A stretch of 6,045 bases of DNA from an uncultured Oscillospiraceae bacterium (GTDB lineage: Bacteria; Bacillota; Clostridia; Oscillospirales; Ruminococcaceae). The notes beneath the pieces are model-generated. The model was not told the DNA's origin. It saw nothing but the letters and a program-made list of their open reading frames with translations, and did no database searches. Positions 1 through 6,045 of this stretch are shown here, one piece after another. The position numbers and the translations under genes were made by a program. Positions within the stretch are counted from its first letter, which is position 1; each line of letters opens with the position of its first letter. The stretch is from contig CATXYA010000121.1 of assembly GCA_958403605.1 (NCBI GenBank), forward strand, positions 1 to 6,045, given 5' to 3'.

Positions 1-2
1 CG

Positions 3-707
3 CCCTTTGAGAGCGAGAGCTATGTGGGCCTCACCGCCCAGGCGATGGCGGCCTTCGGCGTGCCGGTGTGCCGGGATGGAAATACATATTGGATAGAACA
101 AGATAAAAAATACAAACCGGCGAATGCGGCCGTGGAGGGCGATTGGTCCCAGGCGGCGTTTTTTGCTGTGCTGGGCGCGGTGCGCGGCGGCGTCACCGTG
201 CGGGGGCTGGCCCCCGCTTCCCGCCAGGGCGACAAGGCGGTGCTGGAGGTGCTGGCCCGCTGCGGCGCCGCCTGCACCCAGAACGCAGGCAGCTTCCATT
301 TTGAAAAAAGCCCGTTGCGCGCCGTGCCCATCGATTTGACGGACTGTCCGGACCTGGGCCCTATCCTCATGGTGCTGGGCCTGTTCTGCCAGGGGGAGAC
401 GGTGCTCACCGGCGCGCGGCGGCTGCGGCTGAAGGAATCGGACCGCATCGCCGTGATGGAGGAGGAGATCCGCAAGCTGGGCGGCTTCATTTCCTCCACG
501 GAAAACACCGTCACCGTGTGCGGCGGCCCGCTGCACGGCGCGGCGCTGGACGGCCACAACGACCACCGCGTGGTCATGGCCATGACAGTGGCGGCCCTGT
601 GCGCGGGGGTGCCCGTGACCATCGCCGGGGCCGAGGCTGTGGGCAAGAGTTACCCCGCATTTTTTGACGATATCCGGCGCCTGGGCGCGGAGGTGGAGAC
701 GACATGA
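3..707 (+). CDS. aroA: 3-phosphoshikimate 1-carboxyvinyltransferase (EPSP synthase), C-terminal part, 5' end cut by the window
   Basis: EPSP synthase transfers the enolpyruvyl group of PEP to shikimate-3-phosphate in the cytoplasm, the sixth step of the shikimate pathway. The frame is open from the left edge, so about 234 residues remain of a family length near 420-430; the N-terminal domain lies outside the window. Family landmarks are visible in order: a YVGLTAQAM segment near the edge, VEGDWSQAAFF, the CPDLGPI segment holding the catalytic-type Asp, the signature KESDR (432-446), HNDHRVVMAM (555-584) and GKSYPAFF near 640-665. Residues Lys, Glu and Arg of KESDR and the DHR triplet match the substrate-binding signatures of the family. 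Its TGA stop overlaps the ATG of the next gene (ATGA at 704-707), so the two are probably translationally coupled. An ATG inside the sequence at 24 is not the true start. Identification is secure from motifs. Confidence 0.96.
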   Translation, partial: PFESESYVGLTAQAMAAFGVPVCRDGNTYWIEQDKKYKPANAAVEGDWSQAAFFAVLGAVRGGVTVRGLAPASRQGDKAVLEVLARCGAACTQNAGSFHFEKSPLRAVPIDLTDCPDLGPILMVLGLFCQGETVLTGARRLRLKESDRIAVMEEEIRKLGGFISSTENTVTVCGGPLHGAALDGHNDHRVVMAMTVAALCAGVPVTIAGAEAVGKSYPAFFDDIRRLGAEVETT

Positions 708-1555
708 TCCCTCAAAATTTCTGCATCGTGGGCCTGGGGCTTTTGGGCGGCAGCTACGCGCAAGGCCTCACGGCGGCGGGCTGCCGCGTCACCGCGGTGG
801 ATGTGCGCCCGGAGGCCATCGCCTTTGCCCAGGAAAAGGGCTGGATCACCGCGGGCGCGGTGGAAAACTTCAGCCCCCTGCTGGCCCAGGCGGACGCCGT
901 GGTGCTGGGGCTTTACCCCCACGCGCTGGTGCCCTGGCTGCGGGAGAACCAGCAGTTTTTGCAGCCCGGCGCCTACCTCACGGACGTGTGCGGCGTCAAG
1001 CGCTGCGTGGTGGGCGAGGCCCAGGCGCTGCTGCGTCCGGATGTGGAGTTCATCCCCTGCCATCCCATGGCGGGACGCGAGGTCAGCGGGGTGGAGCACG
1101 CCGACGCGGCCATCTTCCGCCCGGCCAACTTCATCCTCACGCCCACGGAAAAGAATACTCCCGCGGGCATCGCTTTTGCCGAAGAGCTGGCGCATACCCT
1201 GGGCTTTGCCCACGTGTGCCGCCTCACCTGCGAGGAGCATGACAAAATGGTGGGTTACGTCAGCCAGCTCACCCACGCCATCGCCGTCAGCCTGATGAAC
1301 GCCAACGACGACCCGCATCTGGTGGAGTACACGGGCGATTCCTTCCGCGACCTCACCCGCATCGCCAAGATCAACGAGGATCTGTGGGCCGAGCTGTTCT
1401 TTTCCAACAAGGACCTGCTGGCGGCGGAGATCGCCCAGTTCGAGGCCGCGCTCACCGATTTGAAGGAAAAACTGGATCAGGACGACGTGGAGGGACTCAA
1501 GCGGCTGTTCCGCAAGTCCACCGCCCGCCGCCGCCTGTTTGACAAGGAGAAGTAA
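704..1555 (+). CDS. tyrA: prephenate dehydrogenase, short single-domain form
   Basis: This enzyme oxidatively decarboxylates prephenate to 4-hydroxyphenylpyruvate, the committed step toward tyrosine. The 283-residue protein opens with a Rossmann dinucleotide motif GLGLLGGS (residues 10-17). Asp33 at the end of the second strand (VTAVDV) suggests NAD rather than NADP. TDVCGVK (93-99) corresponds to the family's usual TDVGSVK, and HPMAGREVSG (from His120) is the catalytic-histidine motif. The later HDKMVGYVSQLTHAIA segment matches the helical dimerisation domain, usually HDxxVAxxSHLPH; here Gln and Thr replace His and Pro of SHLP. There is no room for the C-terminal ACT domain found in Bacillus TyrA, so tyrosine feedback inhibition through ACT is not expected. 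The start is fixed by the ATGA overlap with aroA and a GGAGG at 689-693 plus GGAG at 695-698. An arogenate dehydrogenase activity cannot be excluded from sequence. Confidence 0.93.
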   Translation: MIPQNFCIVGLGLLGGSYAQGLTAAGCRVTAVDVRPEAIAFAQEKGWITAGAVENFSPLLAQADAVVLGLYPHALVPWLRENQQFLQPGAYLTDVCGVKRCVVGEAQALLRPDVEFIPCHPMAGREVSGVEHADAAIFRPANFILTPTEKNTPAGIAFAEELAHTLGFAHVCRLTCEEHDKMVGYVSQLTHAIAVSLMNANDDPHLVEYTGDSFRDLTRIAKINEDLWAELFFSNKDLLAAEIAQFEAALTDLKEKLDQDDVEGLKRLFRKSTARRRLFDKEK

Positions 1556-2412
1556 TGGAAGAAACATGGTTGCCCGCGCAGTTGGCGGCCCTGGGCTGCC
1601 CCGACGCAAAGTGTGTCCGCATCCGCGCCAAGGACGGCGTACACGTGTACCGCGTGGCCGACGGCCCCCGGCGCTTCGTGCTCAAGTATTTTTCGCAGCC
1701 GCAGTACCGCCGCGAGATCGCCTATTACCGGCTGCTGCAGTCCCTGGGCGTGCCCACCCCGGCGGTGGCCGCCGCCACGGAGGAAGCCCTGCTGTTGGAG
1801 GATATCGAGGCCAGCCCTACGCTGCGCCTGGCAAAGGGGCTGGATATGCGCGACCCCGCGGTGCTGCGCGCGGTGGGGGGCTGGTACCGGCTGCTGCATG
1901 AAAAGGGCCGCGGCCTGCCGCCGGCACAGTGCCAGGGCCTGTACTGCGAATATGACGCCCTCACCGAGGAGGCGCTGGACACCGCTGCCCTGCGCTCCGG
2001 CACCCAGGACGCGCCCTGCTGGCAGGCCCTGCGCCGCGCGGTGCCGCTGCTGCAGGAGCGGTTGGCGGCGGCGCAGCTGACGCTGACCTATAACGATTTC
2101 CATTTCAGCAACCTCATCGTCGCCAAGGACCTCTCCACGGCCATGATGTACGATTATAACTTCCTGGGGCGGGGGCTCGCCGCCTCGGACACGGCCAACG
2201 TGTGCTGCGGCATGTCCCCGATCTGCCGCGCCGCGTTCAAGGAGACCTGCGGCCCCGCGGACCCCGCCGAGGAGGCGCTGGCCCGCGCTCTGGAAGGCCC
2301 CGTCGCCCTGGCCCTGGCGGGAAAACGCTCGGTCTGGCCCACCTGGGCCAACGCCCTCCTGCGGCAGGCCCTGAAAGGCACCCTGGAAGCCCGCGTGCGG
2401 GCGCTGGAGTAA
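1555..2412 (+). CDS. APH/choline-kinase-fold phosphotransferase of unknown substrate
   Basis: A 285-residue soluble protein with the layout of the aminoglycoside phosphotransferase/choline kinase fold. Lys44 in RRFVLKYF fits the ATP-binding lysine and Glu54 in YRREIAYY its helix-C partner. LLLED (79-83) resembles the hinge region. LTYNDFHFSNLIV carries the catalytic loop, with Asp181, His183 and Asn186 in the order D-x-H-x-x-N. MMYDYNFLGRG carries the metal-binding Asp200, and Asp212 follows in AASDTANV. All residues needed for phosphotransfer are present, so it is likely active. The family includes antibiotic kinases, homoserine, choline and methylthioribose kinases; motifs alone do not choose among them. 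Its ATG overlaps the tyrA stop (TAATG) with an AAGGAG site at 1544-1549, so it is coupled to tyrosine-pathway genes, which argues more for a metabolic than a resistance role. That role is inference. A strong terminator follows directly. Confidence 0.85.
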   Translation: MEETWLPAQLAALGCPDAKCVRIRAKDGVHVYRVADGPRRFVLKYFSQPQYRREIAYYRLLQSLGVPTPAVAAATEEALLLEDIEASPTLRLAKGLDMRDPAVLRAVGGWYRLLHEKGRGLPPAQCQGLYCEYDALTEEALDTAALRSGTQDAPCWQALRRAVPLLQERLAAAQLTLTYNDFHFSNLIVAKDLSTAMMYDYNFLGRGLAASDTANVCCGMSPICRAAFKETCGPADPAEEALARALEGPVALALAGKRSVWPTWANALLRQALKGTLEARVRALE

Positions 2413-2423
2413 AAAAGCACACA

Positions 2424-2473
2424 AAGAAACACCTCCTGCAACTTCCCCATGGTCGTTGCAGGAGGTGTTTCTT
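2424..2473 (+). terminator. Rho-independent terminator of the aroA-tyrA-kinase operon, possibly bidirectional
   Basis: A perfect 19-bp inverted repeat (2424-2442 with 2455-2473) with a 12-nt loop starts 11 nt after the kinase stop. It is followed by a T-rich run (CTTATTGTTT). On the opposite strand the stem ends in TTTCTTTGTGTGC and then TTTTTT, so it could also stop transcription coming from the right. Its outer stem AAGAAACAC/GTGTTTCTT closely matches that of the hairpin at 3440-3488. Confidence 0.88.
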
Positions 2474-2510
2474 ATTGTTTGGCTCGATCGCCGCAGCCCG
2501 GACCCGGTAG

Positions 2511-2532
2511 GGAACGCCGTCCCCGGCGTTCC
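2511..2532. repeat. 22-nt palindrome, left copy (REP-like or terminal inverted repeat)
   Basis: The sequence is GGAACGCCG, then the tetraloop TCCC, then CGGCGTTCC: a perfect 9-bp stem with a 4-nt loop. The exact reverse complement of all 22 nt, loop included, recurs at 2688-2709. No T-run follows, so it is not a typical terminator. Intergenic placement and the repeated hairpin resemble repetitive extragenic palindromes, but copy number in the genome cannot be seen from here. Confidence 0.8.
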
Positions 2533-2687
2533 TCGCCCCAGAAAATCGCGCGGGTTGGGAGAAACGCTCCATGGCCCCGTGAAGATGTGAGGAATTTCAA
2601 CAACTGCGGCTGCTTTTCGGGGGGATGCGTTTTCACAACAAGGCGCTGCACGAAAAAAGGCACACCGCCGTCCTGACCTCCAGCGGC

Positions 2688-2709
2688 GGAACGCCGGGGA
2701 CGGCGTTCC
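2688..2709. repeat. 22-nt palindrome, right copy in inverted orientation
   Basis: GGAACGCCG, loop GGGA, CGGCGTTCC. It is the exact reverse complement of the copy at 2511-2532, so the pair could act as terminal inverted repeats of a 199-bp non-coding element, or as two REP units in head-to-head arrangement. I see no clear target-site duplication next to the two ends. Confidence 0.8.
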
Positions 2710-2734
2710 AACCAGAGGCAACTTCTTTTTCTTT

Positions 2735-2765
2735 GCGCGCCGTTTTGCGGGCGCGTCCTTTTTTC
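2735..2765 (+). terminator. terminator-like hairpin with T-run, no obvious gene directly upstream
   Basis: GCGCGCC (2735-2741) pairs with GGCGCGT (2750-2756; one G-U) around an 8-nt loop, followed by CC and TTTTTT. The orientation serves transcription from the left. The nearest upstream gene already has a terminator at 2424-2473, so this is a backup or a leftover from a lost gene. On the other strand the hairpin is followed by A-rich sequence and would not terminate. Confidence 0.6.
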
Positions 2766-2789
2766 ATTTAGCTCAGGTTCGCAAAAATG

Positions 2790-2827
2790 TCTCAGATCGA
2801 AAATTTGATCGCCGCCTGCACAGCCGC
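2790..2827 (-). repeat. displaced copy of the ppdK 3' end (left copy of a 38-nt direct repeat, possible att site)
   Basis: These 38 nt match 3555-3592, the true end of ppdK, at 34 positions; the segment 2801-2827 is identical at 26 of 27. Read on the minus strand it encodes AAVQAAIKFSI and a TGA stop (2792-2794), against AAAQAAIKFPR and TGA for the real gene. Upstream of the match in that frame the sequence no longer resembles ppdK, so this is a terminal fragment, not a degraded full gene. Weak similarity seems to continue a few bases past the stop codon. Such a fragment is expected where an element has integrated into a gene's 3' end. Confidence 0.75.
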
Positions 2828-2873
2828 AACATTAGAAGAGCAGGAGAAGCCTTGCGAATCCGGTCAACTTTTC

Positions 2874-3119
2874 TCAATCGCTTTTTCTTGGATAGGGCTT
2901 TTTTTCATCTGTCCGACTAATCAGATAATCCACACTTGTACCATAAAAATCGGCAACGCCGGATAGCACTTCAAGCGGAATTTCCCGAATATTATTTTCG
3001 TAATTACTATAGGCGCTTCTCGTTACGTTTAAGAAATCTGCCAACTCCTGCTGCGTTTTGTCGTGATCTTCCCGCAGCTGCTTGAGCCTGATATAGTTCA
3101 AATTCATCACCATCTTCAT
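2874..3119 (-). CDS. XRE-family helix-turn-helix transcriptional regulator
   Basis: A protein of 81 residues from the ATG at 3119, consisting almost entirely of one lambda-repressor/Cro-like (HTH_3) domain at about residues 10-64. TQQELADFLNVTRSAYSNYE (22-41) is the helix-turn-helix, with TRSAYSNYE the recognition helix. IPLEVLSGVADFYGTSVDYL is the characteristic fourth and fifth helix, followed by a short basic tail. There is no dimerisation or peptidase domain, so it is a minimal repressor. Starts at GTG 3131, ATG 3119, ATG 3113 and ATG 3107 are all possible, none with a good Shine-Dalgarno site. ATG 3107 gives MNLNYIRLKQ, closest to the usual family start. GTG 3131 lies inside a putative operator and is less likely. 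It is divergent from the Cys-rich gene, and the dyads between them suggest it regulates both itself and that gene. Its base composition is visibly more AT-rich than the operon and ppdK. Confidence 0.88.
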   Translation of the reverse strand: MKMVMNLNYIRLKQLREDHDKTQQELADFLNVTRSAYSNYENNIREIPLEVLSGVADFYGTSVDYLISRTDEKKPYPRKSD

Positions 3120-3123
3120 TATA
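3118..3123 (-). promoter_or_regulatory. putative -10 box of the XRE gene
   Basis: TATAAT read on the minus strand, overlapping the ATG at 3119. A -35 at the right distance is poor (GTCAAT at 3147-3142, 18-bp spacer). If used, the transcript would begin near 3111 and be almost leaderless, which would favour ATG 3107 as start. Weak evidence overall. Confidence 0.4.
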
Positions 3124-3126
3124 TCT

Positions 3127-3141
3127 GACACAATATGTGTA
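3127..3141. promoter_or_regulatory. putative XRE operator 1
   Basis: GACAC-AATAT-GTGTA, an imperfect dyad with ACAC/GTGT half-sites. It matches the dyad at 3152-3166 and lies just upstream of the putative -10 of the XRE gene, where a bound repressor would block autogenous transcription. Center-to-center distance to operator 2 is 25 bp. Binding by the neighbouring XRE protein is inference. Confidence 0.6.
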
Positions 3142-3142
3142 A

Positions 3143-3171
3143 TTGACGAACGACACGTATTGTGTCATAAT
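3143..3171 (+). promoter_or_regulatory. sigma-70/SigA-type promoter of the Cys-rich gene
   Basis: TTGACG (3143-3148), a 17-bp spacer, and CATAAT (3166-3171): each box differs from consensus at one position and the spacing is ideal. The spacer contains the dyad operator 2, so a bound repressor would exclude RNA polymerase. The ribosome binding site follows within about 10 nt. Confidence 0.75.
3152..3166. promoter_or_regulatory. putative XRE operator 2
   Basis: GACAC-GTATT-GTGTC, a perfect 5-bp dyad with a 5-nt center. It fills the promoter spacer and touches the -10 box of the Cys-rich gene. The outer arms of operators 1 and 2 also form a larger inverted repeat, TGACACAATA (3126-3135) with TATTGTGTCA (3158-3167). 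Confidence 0.65.
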
Positions 3172-3190
3172 GAATGCGAGGTGATTTTTG

Positions 3191-3424
3191 ATGGAAAAGG
3201 ACGGCAAGAAAACCTGTCAAAATTGTGGCTATTTCCGGCAGCACTACATTTGGTGCCAGAGGTATGAGCGTGTAAACCACGGGCATTGTGTGCATCCACC
3301 CCGGGTCAGACAATGCTGCCCAGGGATGGCGGCCTGCATGAAATGGATACCCCAGGATAAAGAGTACCAAACAATGTGTTTTCCCGATGAACTAAAAAGA
3401 ATCTGCTGTGAAGAGGACTTGTGA
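3191..3424 (+). CDS. small cysteine-rich protein, putative metal-binding, function unknown
   Basis: A 77-residue soluble protein with ten cysteines (9, 12, 22, 33, 42, 43, 49, 63, 72, 73) and several histidines. TCQNCGYFRQHYIWC begins with a CxxC knuckle. HGHCVHPP, QCCPGMAAC and the terminal ICC follow, so one zinc site or a small zinc-ribbon-like fold is plausible. Similar short proteins with a CxxCxYF...GHC...C pattern occur, as far as I recall, in gut Clostridia without assigned function. No signal peptide or membrane segment is seen. The start is ATG 3191, set by GAGGTGA at 3178-3184 with a 6-nt gap; the TTG just before it (3188) is less likely. It is the only gene transcribed from the putative repressor-controlled promoter. 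I do not recognise a function: redox or metal sensing, or a partner of the XRE protein, are possibilities only. Confidence 0.8.
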   Translation: MEKDGKKTCQNCGYFRQHYIWCQRYERVNHGHCVHPPRVRQCCPGMAACMKWIPQDKEYQTMCFPDELKRICCEEDL

Positions 3425-3439
3425 CAGCAATCCGCATAA

Positions 3440-3488
3440 AGAAACACGTCTTAAAGCAAAGCTTAACTTCGCTTTAAGACGTGTTTTT
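3440..3488. terminator. bidirectional terminator between the Cys-rich gene and ppdK
   Basis: A 16-bp perfect stem (3442-3457 with 3471-3486), extendable by a G-U and an A-U pair, with a 13-nt loop. On the plus strand it is followed by T-rich GTGTTTTTGTTGCATTG, 15 nt after the Cys-rich stop. On the minus strand the stem ends in TTTCTTTAT, suited to ppdK transcripts. It therefore serves both convergent genes. The outer arms AAAGAAACAC/GTGTTT are shared with the hairpin at 2424-2473 while the inner stems differ. Confidence 0.88.
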
Positions 3489-3535
3489 GTTGCATTGTTT
3501 TCTTGGCAGACTATTTTACAACAGGTTCCTGTTCA

Positions 3536-3556
3536 GATCAAATTTGCGAAAGAATC

Positions 3557-3575
<19 letters not shown>
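3536..3575. repeat. 10-bp inverted repeat around the ppdK stop codon
   Basis: GATCAAATTT (3536-3545) and AAATTTGATC (3566-3575) are perfect inverted copies separated by 20 nt, with the ppdK TGA between them. The right arm lies inside the 38-nt direct repeat. It may be a weak RNA hairpin, or paired recombinase arm sites if the direct repeat is an attachment site. No T-run follows, so it is not a terminator. Confidence 0.5.

Positions 3576-6045
<2,470 letters not shown>

Larger units (their letters stand above)
2474..2873. other. 400-nt stretch without a convincing gene
   Basis: No reading frame here looks like a protein. The open frames of 60-110 codons on both strands are Arg/Pro/Gly-rich, run across palindromes and lack a placed ribosome binding site. 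What can be recognised is a pair of 22-nt palindromes in opposite orientation (2511-2532, 2688-2709), a terminator-like hairpin (2735-2765) and a copy of the ppdK 3' end (2790-2827). The remaining sequence, chiefly 2533-2687, has no recognisable content beyond a 6-bp hairpin CCGCCG/CGGCGG (2665-2689) that overlaps the second palindrome. Confidence 0.7.

Noticed and set aside
650..1609. 319-codon open frame (-) opposite tyrA
   Set aside because: Shadow of tyrA, which has intact Rossmann and catalytic motifs; the antisense product is low-complexity.
2461..2510. AGGAGGT followed by TTG at 2475, resembling a translation start
   Set aside because: The purine run is one arm of the 19-bp terminator stem and the frame stops after 11 codons at 2510.
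2449..2676. Open frame (+) starting in the loop of the operon terminator
   Set aside because: It begins inside a terminator hairpin, runs through a 22-nt palindrome and has Arg/Pro-rich low-information composition with no recognisable domain.
2472..2711. Open frame (-) of 79 codons across the palindrome pair
   Set aside because: Both ends fall in the palindromic repeats and the composition follows the repeats; no ribosome binding site or family resemblance.
1477..2721. 414-codon open frame (-) opposite tyrA and the kinase
   Set aside because: It is an antisense shadow of GC-rich genes with clear protein motifs on the other strand, and it crosses a terminator and a palindrome.
2779..2873. 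Full ppdK pseudogene to the left of the cassette
   Set aside because: Only the last eleven codons match; upstream in that frame the sequence is unrelated to ppdK, so it is a terminal fragment, not a decayed gene.
3119..3370. 83-codon open frame (-) through the Cys-rich gene and the operator region
   Set aside because: It would run across the divergent promoters and has no ribosome binding site; the plus-strand gene has promoter, ribosome site and a structured cysteine pattern.
2874..3424. Classical toxin-antitoxin pair
   Set aside because: Toxin-antitoxin genes are normally co-transcribed and overlapping; here they diverge, and the Cys-rich protein has no known toxin motif. Kept only as a remote possibility in the findings.

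Overview
The window looks like chromosomal DNA from a GC-rich gut-type Clostridia (Bacillota, probably Oscillospiraceae-like). The grounds are the clostridial-type pyruvate,phosphate dikinase, strong GGAGG-type ribosome binding sites, Rho-independent terminators and a short cysteine-rich protein of a type I associate with Clostridia. The organism assignment is inference; nothing in the window names a species.

Layout. Positions 1-2412 (+) hold a tightly packed operon: the C-terminal part of EPSP synthase (aroA, cut by the window edge), an NAD-type prephenate dehydrogenase (tyrA) overlapping it by ATGA, and an APH/choline-kinase-fold small-molecule kinase overlapping tyrA by TAATG. A 19-bp perfect terminator hairpin closes the operon at 2424-2473. 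Positions 2474-2873 carry no convincing gene. They hold two copies of a 22-nt palindrome in inverted orientation, a second terminator-like hairpin, and a stray copy of the last codons of ppdK.

Positions 2874-3424 are a small AT-richer cassette: an XRE-type repressor (-) and a 77-aa, ten-cysteine protein (+), transcribed divergently from a compact intergenic region with a good sigma-70 promoter and two matching dyad operators. A bidirectional terminator (3440-3488) separates the cassette from pyruvate,phosphate dikinase (ppdK, -), which fills 3557 to the right edge and lacks only about its first 46 residues.

How the parts work together. AroA and TyrA are consecutive contributors to tyrosine synthesis, and the kinase is translationally coupled to them, substrate unknown. 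PpdK interconverts pyruvate and PEP; PEP is a substrate of AroA, but the two transcription units converge and nothing shows co-regulation.

The most interesting observation is that the cassette is bracketed by a 38-nt imperfect direct repeat (34/38 identical) whose right copy is the actual 3' end of ppdK including its stop codon, and whose left copy keeps the same reading frame and stop. This is the pattern left by integration of a small element into the 3' end of a gene. No integrase is present, so it would be a remnant or a cassette mobilised in trans.
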